DNA of 64,000 bases from Thioclava arctica (lineage in GTDB: Bacteria > Pseudomonadota > Alphaproteobacteria > Rhodobacterales > Rhodobacteraceae): positions 1-64,000 of the forward strand of contig NZ_JBFRYC010000002.1 of the NCBI RefSeq assembly GCF_040892615.1, written 5' to 3'. Each line of letters starts with the position of its first letter. Within the stretch, counting starts at the first letter, position 1. Positions 53,422 to 63,240 of the stretch are shown here, piece by piece. The translations under genes and the position numbers were made by a program. The notes beneath the pieces are model-generated. The model saw only the letters and a program-made list of their open reading frames with translations, was not told where the DNA came from and searched no databases.

Positions 53422-54045
53422 TCAGGGATTCAGCCGAGTAATTTGCCACGCGGCATCGGGCGTTACCCGGGCCCAACGGAACCGATCATGCAGACGAAAC
53501 GCGCCATCCGCCCAGAATTCTATCTCCAAGGGCTTGATTCTGAACCCTCCCCAGAACTCGGGGCGTTTTGGGTTCGTGCCATGCGTCGCGGTGATCTTTG
53601 CGACATCGGCCATCAGGCTCGCGCGCGATGACAATGGCTCACTTTGTCGCGAGGCCCAGGCACCAAGCCGGGATTTGAGCGAACGCGACGCGTAATAGGC
53701 ATCCGCCTGCGGCCCATCCTCGCGCGTCACCAGCCCGCGCACCCGAATCTGGCGGCGCAGCGATTTCCAATGCATCACGAAGGCCGCCTTACCCGCGCCC
53801 TCGACTTCGCGCGCCTTGACCGAGCCGTAATTGGTATAAAACACAAAAGCCCCGCCCGAGGGCGCGTCCAGCCTCTCGATTTCCTTGAGAAGCACCATGC
53901 GCGCATTGGGCAAACCGTCCGCGTCAACACTCGCCAGCGCAATCGCGTTGGGATCGTTGATCTCAGATTGCTGGGCCTCATCAAGCCAGCTTTGTGCAAT
54001 CGCAAACGGGTCATCGCCCGCAAAAATTCCACTTCTGTCGCTCAT
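53422..54045 (-). CDS. pdxH: Pyridoxamine 5'-phosphate oxidase
   Basis: FMN enzyme that makes pyridoxal 5'-phosphate; 207 residues. Segments NAIALASVDADGLPNARMVLLK, FVFYTNYGSVKAREVE, AAFVMHWKSLRRQIRVRG and the C-terminal EFWADGAFRLHDRFRWAR are the family pattern. I start at MSDRSG, preceded by GGGGGA. It is divergent from fabI. Confidence 0.94.
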   Translation of the reverse strand: MSDRSGIFAGDDPFAIAQSWLDEAQQSEINDPNAIALASVDADGLPNARMVLLKEIERLDAPSGGAFVFYTNYGSVKAREVEGAGKAAFVMHWKSLRRQIRVRGLVTREDGPQADAYYASRSLKSRLGAWASRQSEPLSSRASLMADVAKITATHGTNPKRPEFWGGFRIKPLEIEFWADGAFRLHDRFRWARVTPDAAWQITRLNP

Positions 54046-54183
54046 ATTTCCCCCGATCCTGCGTGTGGCTTTCACCCTGCCCCGCGTCAGAATGCTCTTA
54101 CCGAGGGTCAGTAGCCTTGATGCCTCTTCACCTTTCGCCTAAAGCATTCAGACTTACCAGACCGAAGCGGGGGAAAACCTGAC

Positions 54184-55005
54184 ATGTCGAATAACCTGAT
54201 GGCGGGCAAACGCGGCCTGATTATGGGCCTCGCGAATGATAAATCCATCGCTTGGGGGATTGCCAAATCGCTGGGCGATGCCGGCGCGGAACTCGCCTTT
54301 TCCTACCAAGGCGAAGCGCTGAAAAAGCGCGTGGGGCCGCTGGCCGCCCAATTGGGCGCGGATACTCTGATCGAATGCGATGTCGCCGATGGCGCCTCGA
54401 TCGACCGGCTGTTCGAGACGCTCAAAGAGAAATGGGGCAAGCTGGATTTCGTCGTCCACGCCATTGGCTTCTCGGACAAAAATGAATTGCGCGGCCGGTA
54501 CGTCGACACCTCGCGCGACAATTTCACTATGACGATGGACATTTCGGTCTATTCCTTCACCGCCGTCTGCGCACGCGCCTCGGCGCTGATGACTGATGGC
54601 GGCTCGCTGCTGACGCTGACCTATTACGGCGCCGAGCAGGTGATGCCGCATTACAACGTGATGGGCGTCGCCAAAGCCGCGCTTGAGGCCTCGGTGAAAT
54701 ACATCGCCGAGGATCTGGGCAAGAACAACATCCGCTGCAACGCGATTTCCGCAGGTCCGATCAAGACGCTGGCGGCCTCGGGCATCGGCGATTTCCGCTA
54801 CATCATGAAGTGGAACGAGCTGAACTCACCGCTGCGCCGCAACGTGACGCAGGAAGAGGTCGGCAAGGCCGCGCTCTATCTGCTCTCCGATCTGGGCTCG
54901 GGCACGACGGGCGAGACGCTGCATGTCGATGCGGGCTATCACGTCGTGGGCATGAAGGCGGTCGATGCGCCCGATATCGACGTGGTCACCGGTCGCAAAG
55001 ACTGA
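54184..55005 (+). CDS. fabI: Enoyl-[acyl-carrier-protein] reductase (NADH)
   Basis: Last reduction step of fatty-acid elongation; 273 residues. Short-chain-reductase fold with the FabI cofactor segment GKRGLIMGLANDKSIAWGI and the catalytic Tyr-x6-Lys in YNVMGVAKAALEASVKY. This is the triclosan-target family. It is followed after 15 bases by a LysE-type gene. Confidence 0.96.
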   Translation: MSNNLMAGKRGLIMGLANDKSIAWGIAKSLGDAGAELAFSYQGEALKKRVGPLAAQLGADTLIECDVADGASIDRLFETLKEKWGKLDFVVHAIGFSDKNELRGRYVDTSRDNFTMTMDISVYSFTAVCARASALMTDGGSLLTLTYYGAEQVMPHYNVMGVAKAALEASVKYIAEDLGKNNIRCNAISAGPIKTLAASGIGDFRYIMKWNELNSPLRRNVTQEEVGKAALYLLSDLGSGTTGETLHVDAGYHVVGMKAVDAPDIDVVTGRKD

Positions 55006-55020
55006 TCTGAAAGAGCGGAT

Positions 55021-55638
55021 ATGAGCCTCGCGGCCTTCACAGCGCTGTATTTCGTGCATCTGGCGGCAGCAATGTCGCCGGGGCCTGCGGTGTTGCTGGC
55101 GATGCGCACCAGCCTGCGCGAGGGCTTCGTGCGCGGCGTCTGGCTGGCGATTGGAATCGGCCTTGGCGCGTGTATCTGGGCGGCGGCGGCGCTGTTTGGT
55201 CTGGCTTTGGTGTTCAAGATTGCGCCCGGCCTGCTGAGCGTGCTGAAATTCGCAGGTGCCGCCTATCTGCTGTGGCTGGCCTTCAAGATGTGGCGCCATG
55301 CAAGCGATCCGCTCGAGACCGACCTGCCCCGCCTGCCACAAGACCGCTCGCCTCTGCGGCTGATCTGGCTGGGCATCTCGACGCAACTCGCCAATCCCAA
55401 ACCGGCCGTGTTCTTTGGCACGATTTTTCTTACCTTCATTCCCCCCGCTGCCCCGCTTTGGGCCTATGCGGCGATCCTTGGCATCGTGTTTTTCAACGAT
55501 GCGGGCTGGAATGTGATTGTGGCGCGCGTGTTCTCGCTTGCGAAAACCCGCGCCGCCTATCTAAACCTTAAATCCGTGATCGAGCGTGTCTTTGGCGGCC
55601 TTCTCGCCCTGCTCGGCCTCAAACTCGCCCTGACCTAA
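55021..55638 (+). CDS. LysE/RhtB family amino-acid exporter
   Basis: A 205-residue inner-membrane protein with about six hydrophobic segments. The N-terminal signature is HLAAAMSPGPAVLLAMRTSLREG, followed by GIGLGACIWAAAALFG and KFAGAAYLLWLAFKMWRHA. Substrate unknown; relatives export amino acids or homoserine lactones. Ten bases separate it from gpt. Confidence 0.9.
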   Translation: MSLAAFTALYFVHLAAAMSPGPAVLLAMRTSLREGFVRGVWLAIGIGLGACIWAAAALFGLALVFKIAPGLLSVLKFAGAAYLLWLAFKMWRHASDPLETDLPRLPQDRSPLRLIWLGISTQLANPKPAVFFGTIFLTFIPPAAPLWAYAAILGIVFFNDAGWNVIVARVFSLAKTRAAYLNLKSVIERVFGGLLALLGLKLALT

Positions 55639-55648
55639 GGAGAGACCG

Positions 55649-56155
55649 ATGCCCGACTTGCTGCCCCATGAAAAAGGTTTCCATGTCAGCTGGGATCAGC
55701 TGCATCGCGACGCCCGCGCTCTGGCGTGGCGGCTGGATGGTAAAGGGCCCGACAGTGGCAGCTGGCGCGGTGTGCTGGGGATCACGCGGGGCGGTCTGGT
55801 GCCCGCCGCGATCGTCGCGCGCGAGCTCGACATCCGGATGGTCGATACGATCTCGGTGAAAAGCTATAATCACCAAGAACAACGCGCCCCCGAGGTCATC
55901 AAACCCGCGCAAGACTCGTTTCTGCACGATGGCGGCGAAGGCATTCTGATCGTCGATGATCTGGTGGATACCGGCAAAACGCTGCAACTGGTGCGCGATC
56001 TGTTCCCCAAGGCGCATTTCGCGACCTGCTACGCCAAACCCCAAGGCGAGCCGCTGGTCGATACCTTCATCACCGAGGTCAGCCAGGACACCTGGATCTT
56101 CTTCCCCTGGGACATGGCGCTGCAATACGTTCAGCCCTATCGCGGCACGGATTGA
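55649..56155 (+). CDS. gpt: Xanthine-guanine phosphoribosyltransferase
   Basis: Purine salvage: transfers phosphoribose to xanthine or guanine; 168 residues. PRPP-binding motif ILIVDDLVDTGKTL, RGGLVPAAIVARELDIR and DTWIFFPWDM match E. coli Gpt-type enzymes. AAGGAGAG precedes the ATG. Confidence 0.93.
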   Translation: MPDLLPHEKGFHVSWDQLHRDARALAWRLDGKGPDSGSWRGVLGITRGGLVPAAIVARELDIRMVDTISVKSYNHQEQRAPEVIKPAQDSFLHDGGEGILIVDDLVDTGKTLQLVRDLFPKAHFATCYAKPQGEPLVDTFITEVSQDTWIFFPWDMALQYVQPYRGTD

Positions 56156-56165
56156 GCCCCAATAA

Positions 56166-56678
56166 ATGCGCCTGACAGACCCCAACACCCGCCTTGGGCG
56201 GTTTCTGCACTGGTTGTTTGAGATCAGTCTCGTGCTCAAGGGGCTGTTCGCGGCGGCTGAAACGCTGTCGGGGCTGGCGCTGCTGGGCATGCCCGGCAAC
56301 GCGGTGCTGCGACTGGCGCAATGGCTGACCCATCGAGAATTGACCGAAGACCCCCATGACGCGATTGCTGCGGCGCTGCTCAACGCAGCCCAGCATTTCT
56401 CGATCGAAACGCAAAGTTTTTATGGTTTTTACTTCACCAGTCACGGCGCGTTGAAACTGGTCGTGGTGGTCTTGCTGATGCGCGGCGTGCTTTGGGCCTA
56501 TCCGGGCGCGGTTGCGCTATTGACCGCCTTTGTGGTCTATCAAATGTATCTCTGGAGCCTGCATCATGCGATCTCGATGCTGTTGCTGACGGCGCTTGAT
56601 CTGGTGGTGATCGCGTTGACGGTGCGCGAATGGTATGTGCGTCACGGCTTTGCGATCCGCCACTCATCGCAGAAATAA
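56166..56678 (+). CDS. DUF2127 family membrane protein
   Basis: A 170-residue protein with about four transmembrane helices: LHWLFEISLVLKGLFAAAETL, HGALKLVVVVLLMRGVLWAYP, AVALLTAFVVYQMYLW and MLLLTALDLVVIALTVREW. The pattern is DUF2127. Function unknown. It ends the fabI-LysE-gpt row and is followed by a gene-end repeat. Confidence 0.85.
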   Translation: MRLTDPNTRLGRFLHWLFEISLVLKGLFAAAETLSGLALLGMPGNAVLRLAQWLTHRELTEDPHDAIAAALLNAAQHFSIETQSFYGFYFTSHGALKLVVVVLLMRGVLWAYPGAVALLTAFVVYQMYLWSLHHAISMLLLTALDLVVIALTVREWYVRHGFAIRHSSQK

Positions 56679-56681
56679 CCG

Positions 56682-56714
56682 TTTCATCTGGCCAAAAATA
56701 CTCCCGCCGGAGGC
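56682..56714 (-). repeat. Dispersed gene-end repeat, copy 5
   Basis: TTTCATCTGGCCAAAAATAC followed by TCCCGCCGGAGGC, three bases past the DUF2127 stop. The GGCC where the other copies have TAGC shows drift in the middle, while the two arms are kept. Confidence 0.85.
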
Positions 56715-56777
56715 ATCCGCGACTTGCCAATCCCGCCGCCCTCTGGTGATCTCGCGCGATCAGCCAAAGGACACCCG

Positions 56778-57962
56778 ATGCCCCACCCGCTCAATCCCGC
56801 AATTGCCGCCACCTTTGCCCCCCCGGTGATGGAGGCGCGGCGCTGGCTGGACGGGGTGCACTTCCCCCCCGAGCGCCCCTTGATCAATGTTAGCCAAGCC
56901 GCGCCGCTCGATCTGCCCCCCGAAGGATTGCGCCAAGCGATTGCGCAGGCCGCGCTGCATGACCCGCAAGCGCATCTGTATGGCCCTGTTCTGGGTCTGC
57001 CCGAATTGCGCGCCGAGATTGCAGCGCAATGGGTGCCCCATTATGGCGGCACCATCGCGCCTGAACAGGTCGCGATCACGCAGGGCTGCAATCAGGCGTT
57101 TTGCGCCGCGATTGCCACGCTGGCAGGGGCGGGTGATGAGGTGATCTTGCCCACGCCATGGTATTTCAATCACAAGATGTGGCTTGATATGTCCGGCGTA
57201 AAGACCGTGCCGCTTGTCCCCGGCGCGGGACTGCTGCCGGACCCGGACGAGGCGGCCGCCAAAATCACGCCGCGCACCCGCGCAATTGTTCTGGTCAGCC
57301 CGAACAATCCGGGCGGAGCGGAATATCCCGCCGATCTGATCCGCGCTTTCGCGGAACTGGCGCGCCGTCATTCCATCGCGCTGATTGTGGATGAAACCTA
57401 TCGCGATTTTGACAGCCGCGAGGGCGCACCCCATGATCTGTTCACCAATCCCGATTGGTCGGATTATTTCATCCAGCTCTACAGCTTTTCCAAGGCCTAC
57501 CGCCTAACCGGTCATCGCGTGGGTGCGATCGTCGCCAGCGAGGCACGCCTCGCCGAGGTTGAAAAATTCCTCGATACGGTCGCGATCTGCCCCAATCAGC
57601 TTGGCCAGATGGCCGCGCTTTGGGGGATGCGCAATCTTGGGGACTGGCTGGCAGGCGAGCGTCGCGAAATCCTCGCACGCCGCACCGCGATGGCGCAGGG
57701 GCTTGAGGCCCTTGAGGGGTGGGAGTTGCTCGGCTGTGGCGCCTATTTCGCCTATGCCACCCATCCCGACCCGCGCCCTTCGCCCGAATATGCCCGCGCG
57801 CTGGTGCGCGAGGCGGGGGTCTTGATGCTGCCGGGCACCATGTTCATGCCCCAAGGCAGCGCCCAAGCCACCCGCCAAATGCGCATCGCATTTGCCAATA
57901 TCGACACCCCTGCCATCACGGAATTGATGGCACGCCTTGCAGCCCTGCAGCCAAAGCCCTAA
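56778..57962 (+). CDS. Pyridoxal-phosphate aminotransferase, class I/II
   Basis: A 394-residue fold-type I aminotransferase. Segments: YGPVLGLPELRAEIA, ITQGCNQAFCAAIATLAGAGDEVI, PTPWYFNHKMWL, VSPNNPGGAEYP, VDETYRDF and the PLP-lysine segment YSFSKAYRLTGHRVGA. Substrate is not evident. I start at MPHPLNP after AAAGGA; an upstream in-frame ATG overlaps the repeat region and is less likely. ppiD follows. Confidence 0.9.
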   Translation: MPHPLNPAIAATFAPPVMEARRWLDGVHFPPERPLINVSQAAPLDLPPEGLRQAIAQAALHDPQAHLYGPVLGLPELRAEIAAQWVPHYGGTIAPEQVAITQGCNQAFCAAIATLAGAGDEVILPTPWYFNHKMWLDMSGVKTVPLVPGAGLLPDPDEAAAKITPRTRAIVLVSPNNPGGAEYPADLIRAFAELARRHSIALIVDETYRDFDSREGAPHDLFTNPDWSDYFIQLYSFSKAYRLTGHRVGAIVASEARLAEVEKFLDTVAICPNQLGQMAALWGMRNLGDWLAGERREILARRTAMAQGLEALEGWELLGCGAYFAYATHPDPRPSPEYARALVREAGVLMLPGTMFMPQGSAQATRQMRIAFANIDTPAITELMARLAALQPKP

Positions 57963-57996
57963 ACACCGCCAAAAGAGCGTCCGAGGAGGAAAGCCC

Positions 57997-59841
57997 ATGA
58001 AGCTGCGCAGTCACGGCAAGAGCGTGGTCGTCTGGATCTTGCTGGCAATGCTAGTGCTGGGGCTTGGGGGCTTTGGCCTGCGCTCCTTTTCGGGCAATGT
58101 GAAATCTGTGGGCACCGTGGGTGAGACGCAGATTCCGGTCAGCGAATACGCCCGCGCGCTGCGCCAAGAGATGCAAAGCCGCTCGCAGCAATTGGGCCAA
58201 ACCGTCACGATGGCACAGATGCAATCGACGGGGCTGGATCAGCAAGTGCTGAGCCGCCTTATCGGCGAGGCGAGCCTTGGCGAAGCGGCACGCCGTCTGG
58301 GCGTTTCGGTCGGGGACGCCGAGTTGCAAAAGCAAATCTTGGATGTGCAGGCCTTCCACAATGCCAGCGGCAAATTTGATCGCGAGACCTATAAATTCGC
58401 ATTGCGCCAGCAGGGCTACAGCGAGCCGCAATTCGAAACCCAACTGCGCGGCGACCTGTCCCGTTCGATCATCCAAAGTGTGGTGGGTGGCGGCGTGAAA
58501 GCCCCCGAAGCGGTGACGGATGCCTACACCCAATTCGTGTCTGAAAAGCGTGGTTTTACTTGGGCCGAAATCACCGAGGCCGATCTGGCAACCCCAGTGG
58601 CCAAACCCACCGATGCGCAACTTCAGGCCTATTACAAAGACCACATCGCTGATTTCACCGCACCCGAAACGCGCGACATCACCTATGCGTGGCTGACGCC
58701 CGAGATGCTCAAGGACAAGGTCAAAATCGACGATGCGACCCTAAAGCAAGAGTATGACTCGCGCATCTCCGAGTTCAAGCAACCCGAAAAGCGGCTGGTC
58801 GAGCGGCTGGTCTATCCCGATATGAAATCGGCCGAGGCCGCCAAGGCGAAGCTCGATGCCGGCAAGGCAAGCTTTGCCGATCTGGCCAAAGAGCGCGGAT
58901 TGACCCTGCAAGATGCCGATCTGGGCGATGTCAGCCAAGACGAACTGGGCAAGGCGGGGGCTGCGGTCTTCGCGCTCAAATCCCCCGGCGTGGTTGGCCC
59001 GATTGACACCGATCTAGGCCCCGCGCTGCTATCGATGAATGGCATTATCGCGGCGCAACAGACCTCGTTTGCTGATGCGCGTGAAGAGCTCGCCGGAGAG
59101 GCCGAGACCGAAAAAGCCCGCCGCGATATTTCGCAGGAAACCGAAAGCCTGTCGGACAAGCTGGCCGGAGGGGCCACGTTGGAAGACATGGCCAAGGAAA
59201 CCGATATGGAGCTGGGCAAGATTGCCTTCACCGCCGACAGCAAAGACGGCATTGCGGGCTATGACGAGTTCCGCAAAACGGCGCTGGCCGTGACCAAGGA
59301 AGACTTCCCCGATCTGGCGAATCTATCAGATGGCGGCGTCTTTGCGCTGCGTCTTGATGACATCGTGCCCCCGACGCCGATCCCCTTTGACAAGGTGCGC
59401 GACAAGGTGGCCGCCGCTTGGCATGCCGATCAGGCAGTGACGGCCCAAGAAGCGCGCGCCAAAGCAGTTCTGGACGAGATCGCTGGCGGCAAAACGCTGG
59501 GCGCGACGGGGCTGCTCACCACCGTGGTGCCTAGCATTGCGCGCGGTGGCTTCTCCGATGATCTGCCCCCCGCCGTGATCGGCAAGGTTTTCGCCACCGA
59601 TCCGGGCAAGGCCGCGCAGGTCAGCGCCAATGGCAAGGTTTATGTGATCGTCACCGACAAGATCATCAAAGCCGATATGACCGATGCTGACGCCAAGCTG
59701 ATTTCCGGCCAGATTGCCCAGCAGCTTTCGCAGTCGCTGGCCAATGACTTGCTCAATTTCTACGCAACTGCGGTTGAGAGCGAGTCGGGCTTCACGCTTG
59801 ACAGCCAGGCCGTGACAGCCGTGCAGTCGCAGATCCAATAA
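57997..59841 (+). CDS. ppiD: Peptidyl-prolyl cis-trans isomerase, SurA/PpiD-like, membrane-anchored
   Basis: A 614-residue periplasmic folding factor anchored by one N-terminal helix (VVVWILLAMLVLGLGGFGL). A SurA_N-like region (about 35-165) with helix-rich chaperone sequence follows, then the parvulin domain (about 255-365) with RLVYPDMKSAEAAKAKLDAG and FADLAKERGL, and a long C-terminal region. It assists outer-membrane and secreted proteins. GAGGAGG precedes the ATG. trpE starts 11 bases later, so the two are probably cotranscribed. Confidence 0.87.
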   Translation: MKLRSHGKSVVVWILLAMLVLGLGGFGLRSFSGNVKSVGTVGETQIPVSEYARALRQEMQSRSQQLGQTVTMAQMQSTGLDQQVLSRLIGEASLGEAARRLGVSVGDAELQKQILDVQAFHNASGKFDRETYKFALRQQGYSEPQFETQLRGDLSRSIIQSVVGGGVKAPEAVTDAYTQFVSEKRGFTWAEITEADLATPVAKPTDAQLQAYYKDHIADFTAPETRDITYAWLTPEMLKDKVKIDDATLKQEYDSRISEFKQPEKRLVERLVYPDMKSAEAAKAKLDAGKASFADLAKERGLTLQDADLGDVSQDELGKAGAAVFALKSPGVVGPIDTDLGPALLSMNGIIAAQQTSFADAREELAGEAETEKARRDISQETESLSDKLAGGATLEDMAKETDMELGKIAFTADSKDGIAGYDEFRKTALAVTKEDFPDLANLSDGGVFALRLDDIVPPTPIPFDKVRDKVAAAWHADQAVTAQEARAKAVLDEIAGGKTLGATGLLTTVVPSIARGGFSDDLPPAVIGKVFATDPGKAAQVSANGKVYVIVTDKIIKADMTDADAKLISGQIAQQLSQSLANDLLNFYATAVESESGFTLDSQAVTAVQSQIQ

Positions 59842-59852
59842 GGAGGCCGCAG

Positions 59853-61364
59853 GTGGTCGCTCTTTCGCCGTCCTTCGAGGAATTCGAGGCCCGCTGGGCC
59901 AAGGGGCAAAACCAGCTGGTTTATGCGCGCCTTGCGGCGGATCTGGACACGCCGGTCTCGCTGATGCTGAAATTGGCCGAGGCGCAGCCCAATTCCTTCA
60001 TGCTGGAATCGGTGACGGGCGGCGAGGTGCGCGGGCGCTATTCGATCATCGGCATGAAGCCCGATGTGATCTGGGAATGTCGCGGCACGCAGGCACGCAT
60101 CAACCGTGCCGCGCGCTTTGACGAGGCGTGGGAAGACCTGCCCGGCCATCCCTTTGAATCCCTGCGCGCCCTGATTGCCGAAAGCCGCATCGAGATGCCC
60201 GAGGGGCTCCCGGCCGCCGCTGCCGGTCTGTTTGGCTATCTGGGCTATGACACGATCCGGCTGGTTGAGAACTTGCCCAATGTGAACCCCGATCCCATCG
60301 GCGTGCCCGATGCAATGTTGCTGCGCCCGTCCGTCGTGGCGGTGCTCGATGGGGTGAAGGGGGATGTGATCTTGTGCGCGCCTGCGTTCCAATCCTCGGG
60401 TCTGTCGGCGCGCGCGGCTTATGCGCAAGCCGCCGAGCGGGTGTCGGATGCGCTGCGCGATCTGGATCGCTCCCCCACCGAAGGGCGCAATCTGGGCGAA
60501 ATGCGTCAGGTCGGCGAGATGCGCTCGAACTTCACCCAGCAGGGCTATATGGAGGCGGTCGAGCGCGCCAAGGATTACATCCGCGCGGGCGACATCTTTC
60601 AGGTCGTGCCCGCGCAACGCTGGGCCGCCGATTTCCCGCTGCCGCCCTTTGCGCTGTATCGCAGCTTGCGGCGTACCAACCCCTCGCCTTTCATGTTCTT
60701 TCTCAACTTCGGTGGCTTCCAGATCGTCGGCGCCAGCCCGGAGATCCTCGTGCGGTTGCGCGAGGGTGAGGTCACGATCCGCCCGATCGCCGGCACCCGC
60801 CCGCGCGGCGCGACCCCGGCCGAGGACAAGGCGCTGGAAGAAGATCTGCTGGCGGACAAGAAAGAACTGGCCGAGCATTTGATGCTGCTTGATCTCGGGC
60901 GCAACGATGTGGGGCGCGTCGCCAAAATCGGCACCGTGCACCCGACCGAGAAATTCATCATCGAGCGTTATTCCCACGTCATGCATATCGTTTCCAACGT
61001 CGTGGGCGAGCTGGCTGATGGGCAGGACGCGCTCTCGGCGCTGCTGGCCGGTCTGCCTGCGGGCACCGTTTCGGGCGCGCCGAAAGTGCGCGCGATGGAG
61101 ATCATCGACGAGCTGGAGCCCGAAAAGCGCGGCATCTATGGCGGGGCCGTGGGCTATTTCGCCGCCAATGGCGAGATGGACATGTGCATCGCGCTGCGCA
61201 CCGCGCTGGTGAAGGATGAGACGCTGTATATTCAAGCCGGGGGCGGTGTTGTCTATGACAGCGACCCGCTTGCCGAGTATCAGGAAAGCGTGCACAAATC
61301 CAACGCCCTGCGCCGCGCCGCCGAAGATGCGGGCCTGTTCGTACAATCGCGCTCTAACAGCTAA
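59853..61364 (+). CDS. trpE: Anthranilate synthase component I
   Basis: Converts chorismate to anthranilate using ammonia from TrpG; 503 residues. It starts at GTG six bases after AGGAGG. The tryptophan-binding pattern LESVTGGEVRGRYSIIG is near residue 50. The chorismate-binding core has FMFFLNFGGFQIVGASPE, PIAGTRPRGATP, LMLLDLGRNDVGRVA and the catalytic-metal segment near PAGTVSGAPKVRAME. Its partner trpG lies beyond yibQ. Confidence 0.96.
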   Translation: MVALSPSFEEFEARWAKGQNQLVYARLAADLDTPVSLMLKLAEAQPNSFMLESVTGGEVRGRYSIIGMKPDVIWECRGTQARINRAARFDEAWEDLPGHPFESLRALIAESRIEMPEGLPAAAAGLFGYLGYDTIRLVENLPNVNPDPIGVPDAMLLRPSVVAVLDGVKGDVILCAPAFQSSGLSARAAYAQAAERVSDALRDLDRSPTEGRNLGEMRQVGEMRSNFTQQGYMEAVERAKDYIRAGDIFQVVPAQRWAADFPLPPFALYRSLRRTNPSPFMFFLNFGGFQIVGASPEILVRLREGEVTIRPIAGTRPRGATPAEDKALEEDLLADKKELAEHLMLLDLGRNDVGRVAKIGTVHPTEKFIIERYSHVMHIVSNVVGELADGQDALSALLAGLPAGTVSGAPKVRAMEIIDELEPEKRGIYGGAVGYFAANGEMDMCIALRTALVKDETLYIQAGGGVVYDSDPLAEYQESVHKSNALRRAAEDAGLFVQSRSNS

Positions 61365-61410
61365 GCGGCCGGGTCTTACGCGGCCTTTCCCGTTGTACGG
61401 GCGCGGTAGC

Positions 61411-63240
61411 TCAATTGCCCGCCGCAGCACCTTGCGTGTTTTGCAGCGCCACTGCCGACACCGGGGCAAGATCGTATTTCGTCCCCGCGTCGGGGGCCCA
61501 TTGTGTCAGCGCGCTCACCGTTTCAGGCCAAGCCGACAGCATCACAACGATCTGCCCATTGCGATCTGCCTCAAACCCGGCACGCGACAGCATCCGCTCG
61601 ACCACCGGGGCTTTTTCGCGCGCGCCATCCAGCACCCGCCAGATTTTCGCGCGCGGCAAATCCACCGTAGACGCGATCTGATCGGCGGAATCAAAGCCAC
61701 GGTTCTGCGTGACCAGCCCCAGCCCCTCGCGCCCCAATGTCGACACCATCTGGCGCGCCAGATTGCGCGTGTTCTGGAAGACGGGCTTGGGGCGTTCAAC
61801 TACAGCCACGGCTTCGGGGATCACTTGGCGCCATGCCTCCAGCGCGACCTCAAGGTCTTCGGGCGTGGCATCGGGGGGCAAATCTGCCGCCAAGATCGCG
61901 ACCTCATGCCCTGCCGCGCGCAACGCCTGCGCATCCTCGGCCGCGTTCGGGCGGGTGGGATCAATCGCGATGGTGACGGGGAAATCAAGCGCGGCGATGG
62001 TGGCGGCATCAAGTCCGCCGGCCTCGATTCCCGGATCAATCAATACCACCGAATACAGCGCCTTGGCGTCGTCATGAACGAAGGGCAACGCGTAACGTTC
62101 AATCGGCGGGAGATCGGTATTATCGGCAGCGGGCGCTTGATCTGCGCCAGGGCCGCCATCCGCTTCGGGCGCGTCGGCGGGGGGCGTATCTGCGCCGGGC
62201 GCGCCGATTTGGGGCAAACGATCCACGATGACATTGGGCGCAGAGCGAAAGCCCTCAACGGGCTGGCCCGGCAGGCGCTGCGGCTCTGAGCCAAGGGTGA
62301 TGACGCGCGGCTTGGCTGGCGGCATGTCGGGCATGGCTTGCCCGTCAGCATCGGGCTGAGGCACCTCTGCGGGCGCCATATCGGGTTGCGCGTTTGGCTG
62401 CGGCGCGGGTTGCAATTCTGGCTGCGGCATGTCCGCCGCGGCGATTTTCGGCAAATCGGGCAAGGCAGGCGCGGGGGCTTCACCTGACGGGGCCAGTGCT
62501 TCACTGGATGGGGCCGCCGCGCTGTCGGGCAGCGCGGTGATGCCAGCGCCGCTTGGTCTGCCAAGCCCCTGCACATCGGGTAGCGGGGGCAAATCCGCCA
62601 TCTGCTGATCCGGTGTCGCCGATCCCGCATCCGTTCCTTGCGCCGGTTCGGGGCTGCTCGGCGCGGGGCTGGAGGCGGTTTGCGTGCCAGACCCTGCCGG
62701 AGCGCCTTGCGGCGCAGCCGGGGCCACGCTCGCCGCCGGTGGCGGCGTCATGGCAGGAGGCGCGTCAGGCATCGTAACCTTGGCCTCGGGTTCGGGGCGC
62801 GCCTCACTTGCACCCAGAACCGGGGTTCGCACCTCACCAGGCGGGGGCACGGGAATCGGCTGTTCTGGCGCCGGCGCTTGGACTAGCGCCTGCGAGGCCT
62901 CTCCCGCTTGGGGCTGAGGCGTGGGGGCCAACGCATCGGTCACCGGGCGCGTGCCCGGATCGCTGGCCGCGATCTGTGCGCCGACCTGATCGCTATTGGA
63001 TTGGCTGACAGGCGCGCGCGGTGTCGCACTGGGCGCACTTAGCGGCGCACCTGCGGGATTGGGCATATTGGGCACCTGATCCGAGCGACCGCGCGCGAAA
63101 TCCGACCCCGCGGGCACATCAACAGGACCGACGGCAGGCGGAGTGGATCGCGGCAATGGGGCCATGATCGAGGCCGTGCCCAGAACCAGCACGCTCACCC
63201 CGGTTCCCAGCGCCGCCCCTTTGAGCACCGATCGCATCAT
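61411..63240 (-). CDS. yibQ: YibQ-type divergent polysaccharide deacetylase with long Pro/Ala-rich linker
   Basis: A 609-residue predicted exported protein. An N-terminal membrane or signal segment (GAALGTGVSVLVLGTASIMAP) is followed by about 340 residues rich in Pro, Ala, Gln, Glu and Ser, with many PQPD-like turns, clearly low complexity. The last 230 residues are the divergent deacetylase domain: SVVLIDPGIEAGGLD, FPVTIAIDP, ALRAAGHEVAIL and LVTQNRGFDSADQIA. R. sphaeroides has yibQ at the same place between trpE and trpG. GGAGG precedes the adjacent ATGs; the first is used. Confidence 0.85.
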   Translation of the reverse strand: MMRSVLKGAALGTGVSVLVLGTASIMAPLPRSTPPAVGPVDVPAGSDFARGRSDQVPNMPNPAGAPLSAPSATPRAPVSQSNSDQVGAQIAASDPGTRPVTDALAPTPQPQAGEASQALVQAPAPEQPIPVPPPGEVRTPVLGASEARPEPEAKVTMPDAPPAMTPPPAASVAPAAPQGAPAGSGTQTASSPAPSSPEPAQGTDAGSATPDQQMADLPPLPDVQGLGRPSGAGITALPDSAAAPSSEALAPSGEAPAPALPDLPKIAAADMPQPELQPAPQPNAQPDMAPAEVPQPDADGQAMPDMPPAKPRVITLGSEPQRLPGQPVEGFRSAPNVIVDRLPQIGAPGADTPPADAPEADGGPGADQAPAADNTDLPPIERYALPFVHDDAKALYSVVLIDPGIEAGGLDAATIAALDFPVTIAIDPTRPNAAEDAQALRAAGHEVAILAADLPPDATPEDLEVALEAWRQVIPEAVAVVERPKPVFQNTRNLARQMVSTLGREGLGLVTQNRGFDSADQIASTVDLPRAKIWRVLDGAREKAPVVERMLSRAGFEADRNGQIVVMLSAWPETVSALTQWAPDAGTKYDLAPVSAVALQNTQGAAAGN

